Shown here: positions 51,827-59,900 of the stretch, piece after piece
Layout of the letters: every line of letters starts with the position of its first letter
How positions within the stretch are numbered: the first letter of the stretch is position 1
Source of the DNA: JAGQZY01 sp964588335
GTDB taxonomy: Bacteria; Bdellovibrionota; Bdellovibrionia; Bdellovibrionales; JAGQZY01
Length of the DNA stretch: 64,000 nucleotides
Assembly: GCA_964588335.1 (NCBI GenBank)
Contig: CAZPOV010000016.1
Location: 10,472-74,471, forward strand
Direction of reading: 5' to 3'
The notes under the pieces: model-generated
What the model saw: the letters and a program-made list of their open reading frames with translations, nothing else
Databases searched by the model: none
Told to the model about the DNA's origin: nothing
Made by a program: the position numbers and the translations under genes

Positions 51827-52222
51827 TTAGGCGGCTTTCTTTCTGCGCGCCGCTGAAGGATCAATATTGTAAAGTTTCACTTTACGATAAAGAGTCGCAC
51901 GACCAATACCTAAAGCTTTTGCCGCTTCGGTCAGGTTGCCTCGGTAAGCGTGAATTGCTTGCTCGATGGCTTGCGCTTCCAAATCATTCATCTTAGAAAC
52001 TTTAGAGTTCTGAGATGGAAAAGGAACAACATTGGATTGTCCTGAAATACTGCTTCCTTGGTTCAATGGATTGTTTCCAGAAGCCAAGCTCGGATAAAAA
52101 CCATTATTCGATGAATGTGGATTTCTAACTTCACATTCCATACCGCAGTTTGCAGCAAAGTCCTTGGCCTTTTGAATCAAAACCGGATCTTCACTTACAA
52201 TGATAAACTTAGATTGTGTCAT
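51827..52222 (-). CDS. Fis-type helix-turn-helix DNA-binding protein
   Basis: The 131-residue protein ends in a Fis/NtrC-type HTH: EAQAIEQAIHAYRGNLTEAAKALGIGRATLYRKVKLYNID. The N-terminus (FIIVSEDPVLIQKAKDFAANC) resembles the first strand and helix of a receiver domain, but the phosphoaspartate region is replaced by a Ser/Asn-rich linker. It looks like the two ends of an NtrC-type regulator without the AAA+ core. GGGAGG precedes the start. A TTGACT lies on the plus strand in the upstream region but I could not assign a promoter. Its targets are unknown. Confidence 0.8.
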   Translation of the reverse strand: MTQSKFIIVSEDPVLIQKAKDFAANCGMECEVRNPHSSNNGFYPSLASGNNPLNQGSSISGQSNVVPFPSQNSKVSKMNDLEAQAIEQAIHAYRGNLTEAAKALGIGRATLYRKVKLYNIDPSAARRKKAA

Positions 52223-52509
52223 ACTGAATACCTCCCAAACCCTTAGTGTTTCGTTATGACAGTTGTACGTTTGTCTTTTTGACTTACAATGAACCTATCG
52301 GCGGATCATACTGAGAACGTGAGGAGTTTTTTGCCTAGTATTGAGTCGAGTTCTATAAATATTTGTTTTTACTCTACAATTCCCATTATAAAAAATTTTT
52401 ATGGGCTAAGGTCGAGGCAATTTTTTCCGATTTTCTCACTCTGAGACAGTTTTTGAGACACCTCAGTCTCCCTTTGACTCAAAAATCATCTCCCTCTAAA
52501 ACAAACCTT

Positions 52510-53004
52510 ATGAATAGTAATGAAACAACAATTGTATTGGCTGGTGGCTGCTTCTGGGGCGTCGAAGAACTGTTTCGCAAACAACCAGGAGTGATAAAAA
52601 CCCGCGTTGGCTACAGTGGTGGCAGCACCGAGAACCCCACATATGAAACCGTGAAAACCGGTTCCACTGGGCATGCTGAGGCTTTGGAAATAACCGTCGA
52701 CCTCAGCCAAACCAGTTATGAAAGCATCTTCCATTTCTTTTTTAGTATCCACGATCCCACAACCTTGAATAGGCAGGGCAATGACAAAGGCAGTCAGTAC
52801 CGCTCTGCCATTTTCTATCAATCAGAAAAAGAAAAGCAAGCGGCCTTGAATGTGATAGCCGAAGTCAAAGAAAAAGGTCTTTGGAAAGACCCGATTGTCA
52901 CGGAAGTGGTGCCCTACTCAGGCTTCCACAGTGCCGAAGCCTACCACCAGGACTATTTACAAAAGAATCCTGGCGGTTACACCTGCCACTTTAAGCGCTA
53001 TTAA
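52510..53004 (+). CDS. msrA: peptide methionine sulfoxide reductase MsrA
   Basis: The 164-residue protein has the catalytic GGCFWGVEE (Cys14), GYSGG and the GSQYRSAIFY segment, and ends GGYTCHFKRY with a likely resolving cysteine. MsrA reduces methionine-S-sulfoxide in damaged proteins. I start it at the ATG at 52510, as family members begin a few residues before the GCFWG motif; the frame is open back to 52363, but that part is not like MsrA. The stop overlaps the next convergent gene by 4 bases. It fits the oxidative-stress theme with Hsp33 and Dps. Confidence 0.94.
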   Translation: MNSNETTIVLAGGCFWGVEELFRKQPGVIKTRVGYSGGSTENPTYETVKTGSTGHAEALEITVDLSQTSYESIFHFFFSIHDPTTLNRQGNDKGSQYRSAIFYQSEKEKQAALNVIAEVKEKGLWKDPIVTEVVPYSGFHSAEAYHQDYLQKNPGGYTCHFKRY

Positions 53005-53360
53005 AGTTCGTCGATAATTGCTGGCTTGATAATGTCTTCGATGTCAGTATCGCAACTCTTTTGTGTGGATTCCATATAATAGTCTCTGTCAGAGACATAA
53101 GGATCCACCCAAACATATTCACAGTAAGGTACCATCTCACAGGCGTCGACATTGCCAGCGGCCGCACACTCACCTTCAACAAGATAGGTCACTTTGAAAA
53201 GCAGTTCACCCGTCAATTCATTATCAAAAACTTGCTGAGCCTCTTCAACGTAGACGTATTTAAACAACTCGTTGTTTTGAAAATCGGAGACTGATAGGGC
53301 TCCAGAAGCGGCCACCGCAAAGACAGAAAATAGAAACGTTAAAAGAAAAGATGTTTTCAT
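53001..53360 (-). CDS. small exported protein of unknown function
   Basis: The 119-residue product has a signal peptide (about 1-20, ending ASGA) and a strongly acidic mature part. Four cysteines (GECAAAGNVDACEMVPYCEY and KSCDTD) suggest two disulfides. It shows no membrane helix after the signal. It is convergent with msrA and ends inside its last codon. No family is recognised, and no special codon use is visible. Confidence 0.62.
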   Translation of the reverse strand: MKTSFLLTFLFSVFAVAASGALSVSDFQNNELFKYVYVEEAQQVFDNELTGELLFKVTYLVEGECAAAGNVDACEMVPYCEYVWVDPYVSDRDYYMESTQKSCDTDIEDIIKPAIIDEL

Positions 53361-53470
53361 AGGGACTCCCCAGGGTTGAGTTTACGCCTCGGGTGTAATG
53401 GACACCGCCGATTTCCGCAACCCCTTTTGGCAATTGCTGCCGAAGATGTCAGAATTTCTCGTCGGAATCC

Positions 53471-54643
53471 CTAAAACTGGGTCTGGTAAAGGGGGACGTA
53501 AATTGAGGCCTTGCGATTTTTTTGCGTGAAAGAGGCAGTAAAAACAATAACATCCCACCAGGTGTGCACGAAAATAGCCTCTCTCAAACTCCAGGCATTT
53601 TTCTTGGCGAGCCAACCAAAATAATAGCCAGCCGCCAACTGAAAAACCGGCAAGCGGTTATCCTCAGAAAGGTGGGCGGCCCCAAAAATAGCGGCCTGGG
53701 TCAGGTTCGCCCAAAATACATTTTCGACCCCATAAGCCTCCGTCAGCAAAGGAAACATCCAACCTCGGAACAAGGCCTCTTCCCCGACTCCGGCATTGTA
53801 GGAGATTCCACTGGCAAACGCCAAATCTCCCCCATTCAATTGGCGAGTGTCGTAATTATCGTTGGCGCCAACGCCAATGACCAATCCGGCCCCAATCGCC
53901 AATGGAAGAATTGTCGACCACCGTCCCAAGTTTGAAAACTCAAAAGGGGCCAGCATCAATTCATCAGTGGTCTCCGCTTGTTGCGGTAAAAAGGCATAAT
54001 CCCCCTCCTGCTTTCGAAACAAAAGGGTTGTTTGAAAGGAATGATACAAACTTAAACTGCCCGCCAAATCATAGGTTTTAAGCCCCCACACGTATCGGCG
54101 CACCAAGGGGTCGAAACTGTCAATGGCATCCAATCTTTGATCTCGGTTGGGGTCGTTGTTTATCTCAACAGCCGCCGAAACCGCGGTGCCCAGGCCCGCC
54201 AGCGCGACGCCAGAATAAACCAATCCAGCCCCCACTTGACCATTCATGTACTGGCCAGCGCCAGGCGCGACGTAAGACAAAAGTGGAAACCAAACCACTG
54301 AGCCCCGTCTTTTATTAGCCCTTTTCATGGTGTTGGAAAAAATCCACTGTTTATCCTCAGAAAAATAGGGATTAATGGAACTTGATGTCGGCAACATGAG
54401 TTTCTCTTTGCCATCCCCTTGATTTGATAAAGCCGTTGGCTGCCCCGACGGACTGGAGGTCGTCGAAGTCGATGGTTGAGCACTCGGCTCGCCTGCAGGC
54501 TTGTCAGCAGAACCGTCAGCCGACTCGTCCGTCGATTGGTCTGCTGGTCTGGTGCGGGATTCCCCAGAGTCTTGAGCCCATACAAAGCCTTTGGGACTGC
54601 ACAATAAAATCAGAATGAATAGGATTCGAAAGAAGAAAAGCAT
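53471..54643 (-). CDS. CPBP family (CAAX-like) intramembrane metalloprotease with exported low-complexity N-terminus
   Basis: The 390-residue product begins with a signal-like helix (MLFFFRILFILILLCSPKGFVWA), then a Ser/Thr/Asp/Pro-rich linker of about 50 residues. A membrane part follows with WFPLLSYVAPGAGQYMNGQ. The CPBP core has GVGEEALFRGW (EExxxR), IFGAAHL and FVHTWWDVIVF, so the glutamates and histidines of the active site are present. Bacterial CPBP proteases often handle membrane peptides, bacteriocin immunity or quorum signals; the role here is unknown. The ATG at 54643 has no well-spaced ribosome binding site and the frame is open to 54709. Confidence 0.78.
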   Translation of the reverse strand: MLFFFRILFILILLCSPKGFVWAQDSGESRTRPADQSTDESADGSADKPAGEPSAQPSTSTTSSPSGQPTALSNQGDGKEKLMLPTSSSINPYFSEDKQWIFSNTMKRANKRRGSVVWFPLLSYVAPGAGQYMNGQVGAGLVYSGVALAGLGTAVSAAVEINNDPNRDQRLDAIDSFDPLVRRYVWGLKTYDLAGSLSLYHSFQTTLLFRKQEGDYAFLPQQAETTDELMLAPFEFSNLGRWSTILPLAIGAGLVIGVGANDNYDTRQLNGGDLAFASGISYNAGVGEEALFRGWMFPLLTEAYGVENVFWANLTQAAIFGAAHLSEDNRLPVFQLAAGYYFGWLAKKNAWSLREAIFVHTWWDVIVFTASFTQKNRKASIYVPLYQTQF

Positions 54644-54717
54644 TCTCCATATATACCTGTGAAAAAAAAAGAATGCGACACTCGGGAAGATGTCGCCACA
54701 GGACCCCATAAATACGA

Positions 54718-56016
54718 CTACTGCTCGGCGGGCGCCTTAAGTTGTCCTTCCGAAGACGCAACGATTGTGGCAACAACTGCGTCACCCGTCACATTGGTCA
54801 CAGTTCGCACCATGTCCAAAATTCTGTCGACTCCTAGGATCAGAGCAATACCTGAACTGGGAACTCCAATGGATTCTAATATCACAACCAACATAATGAT
54901 ACCCGCTCCAGGAACCGACGCGGTTCCAATCGACGCTAGAACGGCGGTCAAAATAATTGTGAGTTGACCACCAAAGGTGAGGTCAATTCCCAAAGCTTGC
55001 GATATAAAAATGGCGGCAACGGCTTGATAAAGTCCAGTTCCATCCATGTTGATGGTTGCACCTAGAGGTAACACAAACGACGCCACCTCCTCGGAAACCC
55101 CCAACTCTTCTTCGGCCTTTTCCATTGTTAAAGGCAGAGTGGCTCCACTAGAGCTTGTTGAAAAAGCCAGAAGTTGCACCGGTGCCATGCCTTTAAAAAA
55201 GGTGAACAGCTTCATCGGACTGAGCAATTTCAATAATAGGGGTAAAAACAAGAGAGAGTGAATTCCAAGACCTAAGAGAACAGCGAAACAATAAAGTCCC
55301 AAGGCTCCTAACAGTTCTAACACTTGGCTCAATCCCTGTCCGGCAAAGGCGGTGACCGTTTGTGCAAGCAGGGCAAATACGCCTAAGGGAGCCATCAGCA
55401 TGATCAGGTCAACCATATGAATAATCACGTCATTGGCGCTATGAAAAAAATCGATCATGGGTTTGGCTTTACTCACCTCGACTTGAATCAAACCAATACC
55501 AAATAGAATCGCAAAGAAAACAATCTGCAACATCGACCGGTTATCGGTGGCCGATTGAAAAATATTGGACGGCACCATATCAACCAACGGCTGCAAGGGA
55601 CCACGCGCTTTCGTCTTCGCCACGGTTTCAGAGGTTTCGGCCACGTCACTTTCATAAAGAGACTGCAACTGGTCGCGCATCTCCGGTGGCACCGATAACC
55701 CAGGGTTGATCACGTTGGCCACCAGAACCCCGATCGTCAGAGCCACGACCGTCGTCATCATATAAAGAGCGATGGTCTTACCACCGATGCGTGATAGTTT
55801 TTGTAAGTCAGAAAGCGATGCCACACCGGTGATCAATGAGGCCAAGACCAAAGGAACAGCAATCAGTTTTAAAAGTCGAACGAAAATTGTGCCCCACGGG
55901 TTGATCCAATTGTTGGTGAACTCAACCAAGCCGACTTGAATGGCAAACACACCATAAACCAAACCTAAAACAAGAGCGATCAGTATCTGCGTGTGTAGGG
56001 GAATTTTTTTGAGCAT
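54718..56016 (-). CDS. dicarboxylate/amino acid:cation symporter (DAACS family)
   Basis: The protein has eight or so membrane segments and the DAACS hallmarks: the serine-rich FSTSSSGATLPLTM, then NMDGTG in PLGATINMDGTGLYQ, and the tail LGVDRILDMVRTVTNVTGDA. It imports glutamate or C4-dicarboxylates with Na+ or H+. GGAG at 56026-56023 precedes the ATG at 56016 by 6 bases; a TTG at 56034 is in frame but unsupported. TATACT (56054-56049, minus strand) is a plausible -10. An import system for amino acids suits a peptide-degrading organism. Confidence 0.9.
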   Translation of the reverse strand: MLKKIPLHTQILIALVLGLVYGVFAIQVGLVEFTNNWINPWGTIFVRLLKLIAVPLVLASLITGVASLSDLQKLSRIGGKTIALYMMTTVVALTIGVLVANVINPGLSVPPEMRDQLQSLYESDVAETSETVAKTKARGPLQPLVDMVPSNIFQSATDNRSMLQIVFFAILFGIGLIQVEVSKAKPMIDFFHSANDVIIHMVDLIMLMAPLGVFALLAQTVTAFAGQGLSQVLELLGALGLYCFAVLLGLGIHSLLFLPLLLKLLSPMKLFTFFKGMAPVQLLAFSTSSSGATLPLTMEKAEEELGVSEEVASFVLPLGATINMDGTGLYQAVAAIFISQALGIDLTFGGQLTIILTAVLASIGTASVPGAGIIMLVVILESIGVPSSGIALILGVDRILDMVRTVTNVTGDAVVATIVASSEGQLKAPAEQ

Positions 56017-56086
56017 AAAGTCTCCATGGAACAAGACATAATCCTAACCTAGTATAGGCCGCGCAAGTAGGATTCAGCGAATTGCG

Positions 56087-57073
56087 TCAATTAGGAAAAT
56101 CTTTCAAGATTTGCCTGTATTCTGTCACGGTTTCCCAAAAAATGGTCTGAATATCTTTCACATCATCAATGACCCCAACCCCATGCCCCGCACTGAAAGT
56201 GTTTTTATAGGACAATTTCTGATTGGTGGGACCAAGAAGAGCCCGGCCGGCCCGAAACAAAGACACGGCTCTCTTTACTTTTTTACTTTGGCTTAAAACA
56301 TTGTCCACCAAATTGGGTTTTAAAACTTTTTTTAGCTCTTCGGTTTTAATGAAATTTCCTGGAAAACCATCGACTCGGTCGGTGCTAACAATATCATCGC
56401 AACCGGCTTCAACGATGGCCTTCTTATAATCGGGATTAACCTGCGCCTCGTGGCTGGCGATGATTCGCGTCCCCATATAAATCCCATCGGCACCCAAAGC
56501 CAGGGCGGCCGCCATGCTTTTACCGTCACTCATACAGCCGGCCGCCACCATCGGCAAATCGATGTGTTTCTTTAGCCAAGGGATCAAAGCAAATAACGAG
56601 GTGTCACCGCCATGCCCACCGGCTCCGCTGCCGACAACAATCAGACCATCGGCCCCTAAATCGGCGACTTTTTTTGCATGCTCCAGGCCCACCACATCAC
56701 AAAACACCTTGGTTTTGGTGCCCCTGGTTTTTTCGATGACGGTTTTCGGGTTTCCAAGTGAGGTGATGATCAAGGGCACTTGTTTTTCGATGGCCGAATC
56801 AATTTGCTCGTGTTGGTATTTGTTTGATTTCTGCACAATGATATTAATACCAAAGGGTTTTGCTCCCAGATCCTTTTTAAGTTCATCAACCGTTTTCTTG
56901 TAGTTTTCGATGGGCCTAAAGTTTAAGGCGGGAAAGGTTCCCATACCTCCGGACTGAGTGGCGGCTAGCACCATCTCTTTGTTACTGACCAGAAACATAG
57001 GAGCCCCAATGATGGGATAGTCCATTGAAAACATTTTTGTCAGAGCGGTCGACAACGGTTGGGGCTTTTCCAT
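56087..57073 (-). CDS. nitronate monooxygenase family protein
   Basis: The 328-residue protein is a TIM-barrel flavoprotein of the NMO / 2-nitropropane dioxygenase family. Visible are the N-terminal YPIIGAPMFLVS, the FMN and substrate loop VVGSGAGGHGGDTSLF, PMVAAGCMSDGKSMAAALALGADGIYMGTRI and the SHEAQVNPDYK segment. It probably oxidises nitronates such as propionate-3-nitronate, as a detoxification step, or acts as another FMN oxidoreductase. The gene lies 71 bases from the symporter gene in the same direction. The start is ATG with AGAGGAAT upstream. Confidence 0.88.
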   Translation of the reverse strand: MEKPQPLSTALTKMFSMDYPIIGAPMFLVSNKEMVLAATQSGGMGTFPALNFRPIENYKKTVDELKKDLGAKPFGINIIVQKSNKYQHEQIDSAIEKQVPLIITSLGNPKTVIEKTRGTKTKVFCDVVGLEHAKKVADLGADGLIVVGSGAGGHGGDTSLFALIPWLKKHIDLPMVAAGCMSDGKSMAAALALGADGIYMGTRIIASHEAQVNPDYKKAIVEAGCDDIVSTDRVDGFPGNFIKTEELKKVLKPNLVDNVLSQSKKVKRAVSLFRAGRALLGPTNQKLSYKNTFSAGHGVGVIDDVKDIQTIFWETVTEYRQILKDFPN

Positions 57074-57126
57074 AGATTCCTCTTCTTTTATTTACAATAA
57101 ACCGAAACCAGGTTAAAAGTTATGAG

Positions 57127-57609
57127 ATGAGGAAGCAACTGGAATCTTACATACCTGAAAAGAGCAAAGCCAACCTAATGTTAAAGGCTTTCAGTCTGAC
57201 ACGAGTGCCTTTGCTTTTTGCTACTGGCGCCCGAGTTCAGAAAATCACGGACACCGAGTGTGTGATTCGAATCCCCTTCATTAAACTTGTGAAAAATCAT
57301 TTAGGCAGTCTCTATTTTGGAGCTTTAGCAATTGGTGCTGATGCTTGCGTGGGCTTCCTTGCGGCTCACAAAATTCATCACAGTGGTGAAAAGATAAGTT
57401 TGGTCTTTAAGTCCTTTGAAGCGAAATTTCTGAAGCGGGCTGAAGGACCAACACTGTTTATTTGCGACGCCGGAGAAAAGATTGACAACTTGATTGCTGA
57501 GACTCTTGAGACTGGGGAGCGGGCCCATAAAAAGATCAAAGCGCGAGCTGAAGTCGACGGTGAAGTGGTGGCTGAGTTTGTTCTCGAGCTCTCCCTTAAA
57601 GTGAAATAA
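57127..57609 (+). CDS. DUF4442 (hotdog-fold, thioesterase-like) protein
   Basis: The 160-residue protein has the hotdog layout: an N-terminal helix (ESYIPEKSKANLMLKAFS), strands KITDTECVIRIPF and the long central helix LGSLYFGALAIGADACVGFLAAH. KNHLGSLYFGALAIGAD is characteristic of DUF4442, which is related to PaaI-type thioesterases. Acyl-CoA hydrolysis is possible but unproven. It is divergent from the nitronate monooxygenase gene with a 53-base gap. It ends 35 bases from the convergent large membrane protein gene. Confidence 0.8.
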   Translation: MRKQLESYIPEKSKANLMLKAFSLTRVPLLFATGARVQKITDTECVIRIPFIKLVKNHLGSLYFGALAIGADACVGFLAAHKIHHSGEKISLVFKSFEAKFLKRAEGPTLFICDAGEKIDNLIAETLETGERAHKKIKARAEVDGEVVAEFVLELSLKVK

Positions 57610-57644
57610 ATCCAATTCCTTTTTTGACAGATCGGCGATCTGCT

Positions 57645-59588
57645 CTAGAGTCCGCGGCCATCGGCTAAACGAGAGAATCCCTCAAGAATAACAGTGACCG
57701 CCGTGTAATCACTCATAGGTGCAGTGTTCAAGTGAACATAAACCTGTTCAACCAACTCATTGGCCGCTTCGATATTCAACGAGATACTTCCAAAACCGGT
57801 GTGTCGACTTTTGACTAAGAGATTTAGAATTTCGTCTTTACTGCCATGCTTAAGAAAAAAAGTAATATTAAAGGCCATCAATTGATCGCTTGCCAAGGCT
57901 CCATACTGTTGGCTGTAGCGGGTTAAAGCTTGACCGTAAAGCTCTTCATTGCGTCGAATCACCTGGTCGACTTGATTGCGAGTGGCAGAGCGAGCCTGTT
58001 GAGCGCGGCGGGCCCGACGATTACGGCGACCACGGGTCCCCTGTCGACCATAATCATCAAGAGTGCTGACAAAGGGACGCTGCAAAACCTGCCTCTGCTG
58101 TTGTCGACTCATTCTTTGAATGATCCGCCGCGAGACCCGGGACACTCCGATGGCAACCCCACCAAACACCACCTCCATAATCAGAATATTGCGAATCATC
58201 CTCTGGTTCTGCTCATATTCCGCAGTGCGCGCAGAGGTGTGATCAAGACTGGCTTGGTTAAAGGTGTTTGGTAGCTCGTGGCGGCGGTAAAAATCAATCT
58301 CTTGATGCAAGCGCTGGTTAGCCGCCCGTCGTCCCATCAGGTCGATCATGGTGACGATATTAAGAACGATGAGCCCAGCCCACCATAGAGTCGCACTAAA
58401 AGGCGCCATAAATAGGACAACTCCAATCGTTAAAGGCATCACGTAATTGTTCAAACCAAGCACAGAACTGTTGATATGATTGGTGGAAATCACGCGATCC
58501 ATCTCTTCAACGATCCAACAAAAGTCATCTTGTAAATTTTCGTTCTCTTTCAGAACCCGCGCCACTGCTACGGGTGCTGAAATCATGTATTTCCCTAACA
58601 ACAGTAAGCGCTCTTCGATCAGTGGAGGACCATCAAAGTCAATCTTGTCAGTCCCTTCCAATCGATTCAGAAGATTGTAAACACTCATCTGTTCAAAGGC
58701 CGAAAATTTCAGAAGGGAAGCATGATTAAAGTTTTGCCAACGATAGCGGATGTCATCAAAAAATTCATCCAGAGCCTGCCTCACTCGAAAGGTTGCGAAA
58801 TTGGTTTTGTATTCTGGGGTTCTGACCTCTCCGTTTCGAACATCAAGATCATCGCGAGTGTAAAGAGGACCGGCACGGTTCTCCATCACCGATGTTCGCA
58901 TTAACGGTCCGGGAAATTCTGAAAGGAGAGTGAGATAGTGATGTCGATAGGAGTCAAAATGCGGAAGTCCGAGGTCAGAGGTTCGATGATTAAGGATACT
59001 ATTAAGACCTTGATAGTTGATTTTTAAATACTCTTCGATCGAGGCGATACTCATGCGGGGCGTCCCCTTGTCGACCCATTGATCAACGAAGACTTGTGCC
59101 CGCTCGATAAGTTTTTCGCGTGAGGTTCCCAAACATCCACTCTGACACATCAGGTAGGCGACTCGGCTGGCGATACGATTGGTTTCGGTACGATAAAATG
59201 AGTTGGGTATTTGTTGAGGGTCGTAAATCTTATAAAGAGCTTCAACAGTAAAAGCCAAAGCCTCTTCGGCGACATCCGTCTCAATCAATCCAATAAGCTC
59301 CGAAACCTTTTGCAAGCGCGACTCCGCCTCGGTCGGTCGGTTTTCAGGCCAGCCATTGCGATCATAAACCGAAGTCATAACTTCATAGGGGTGGACGCTT
59401 TCATTCAAAGCCTGTGTCACCGCTGAGTAACGCGTCCAAGAGTCCGAGTGAACAAGACGAGGGCAGGTCAAGTCCATGGTGGCGATAGCGCTCTGCAAAG
59501 GAATTGCTAAAACCGCCGTATAGGTAACCAGCAAAGCTAAAATTCGACGAAGCGAAGACACAGAGAAATGATTAAGAAGACGGTCCAT
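57645..59588 (-). CDS. large membrane protein of unknown function
   Basis: The 647-residue product starts at ATG 59588, preceded by AGGGGT. An N-terminal hydrophobic segment (ILALLVTYTAVLAIPLQSAIATM) acts as signal or anchor. About 350 helical residues follow, then two to three membrane segments near 385-430 and 470 (VMPLTIGVVLFMAPFSATLWW and ILIMEVVFGGVAIGVS). A strongly basic stretch rich in Arg (GRRNRRARRAQQARSATRNQ) and a last helical domain close the protein. I recognise no family; long exported proteins without annotation are common in predatory bacteria. It appears to be monocistronic. Confidence 0.68.
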   Translation of the reverse strand: MDRLLNHFSVSSLRRILALLVTYTAVLAIPLQSAIATMDLTCPRLVHSDSWTRYSAVTQALNESVHPYEVMTSVYDRNGWPENRPTEAESRLQKVSELIGLIETDVAEEALAFTVEALYKIYDPQQIPNSFYRTETNRIASRVAYLMCQSGCLGTSREKLIERAQVFVDQWVDKGTPRMSIASIEEYLKINYQGLNSILNHRTSDLGLPHFDSYRHHYLTLLSEFPGPLMRTSVMENRAGPLYTRDDLDVRNGEVRTPEYKTNFATFRVRQALDEFFDDIRYRWQNFNHASLLKFSAFEQMSVYNLLNRLEGTDKIDFDGPPLIEERLLLLGKYMISAPVAVARVLKENENLQDDFCWIVEEMDRVISTNHINSSVLGLNNYVMPLTIGVVLFMAPFSATLWWAGLIVLNIVTMIDLMGRRAANQRLHQEIDFYRRHELPNTFNQASLDHTSARTAEYEQNQRMIRNILIMEVVFGGVAIGVSRVSRRIIQRMSRQQQRQVLQRPFVSTLDDYGRQGTRGRRNRRARRAQQARSATRNQVDQVIRRNEELYGQALTRYSQQYGALASDQLMAFNITFFLKHGSKDEILNLLVKSRHTGFGSISLNIEAANELVEQVYVHLNTAPMSDYTAVTVILEGFSRLADGRGL

Positions 59589-59850
59589 AAGACCCCTGAA
59601 ATGCAAAATCCATTCACGCTGGTGACGCCTTCAAATAGATTTAGCCAGCAAAGAGACAATTCACGCTGATCGATTTGTCGAAAAATTTTACGCCGTGGCG
59701 CTGGAATTCTTGTCTGTTCGCTTCACTTCTAAATAATTAAAATTTATCTGCTATTAAAAAAAAGCTCGACCTAAGGACCGTCAGTCTGTGCTTTTTAATA
59801 TTTTCTTCATTTATTTCATGGTTTCCCAGCCATTGGTCCCTGTATTTTTC
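59589..59850. other. AT-rich intergenic stretch before the sigma-28 promoter
   Basis: These bases, with the following promoter region, make a 312-base gap between the large membrane protein and the repeat lipoprotein. I see no gene or stable hairpin. The stretch is AT-rich around 59730-59830 and holds the start region of the leftward gene. Confidence 0.4.
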
Positions 59851-59877
59851 TAAAAAGATCCGCTGAAAACCCGATAA
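59851..59877 (+). promoter_or_regulatory. sigma-28 (FliA) promoter of the delta-60 repeat lipoprotein
   Basis: TAAA (59851-59854), exactly 15 bases, then CCCGATAA (59870-59877). The known sigma-28 consensus is TAAA-N15-GCCGATAA, so one base differs. The gene starts 23 bases further on. A 10-bp palindrome AAAGCGCTTT (59890-59899) lies between. Confidence 0.68.
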
Positions 59878-59900
59878 GCCTTTAAGTTTAAAGCGCTTTT

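Noticed and set aside
52290..52310. GCCGATAG upstream of the Fis-type gene as a sigma-28 promoter
   Set aside because: The -35 is missing at the right spacing.
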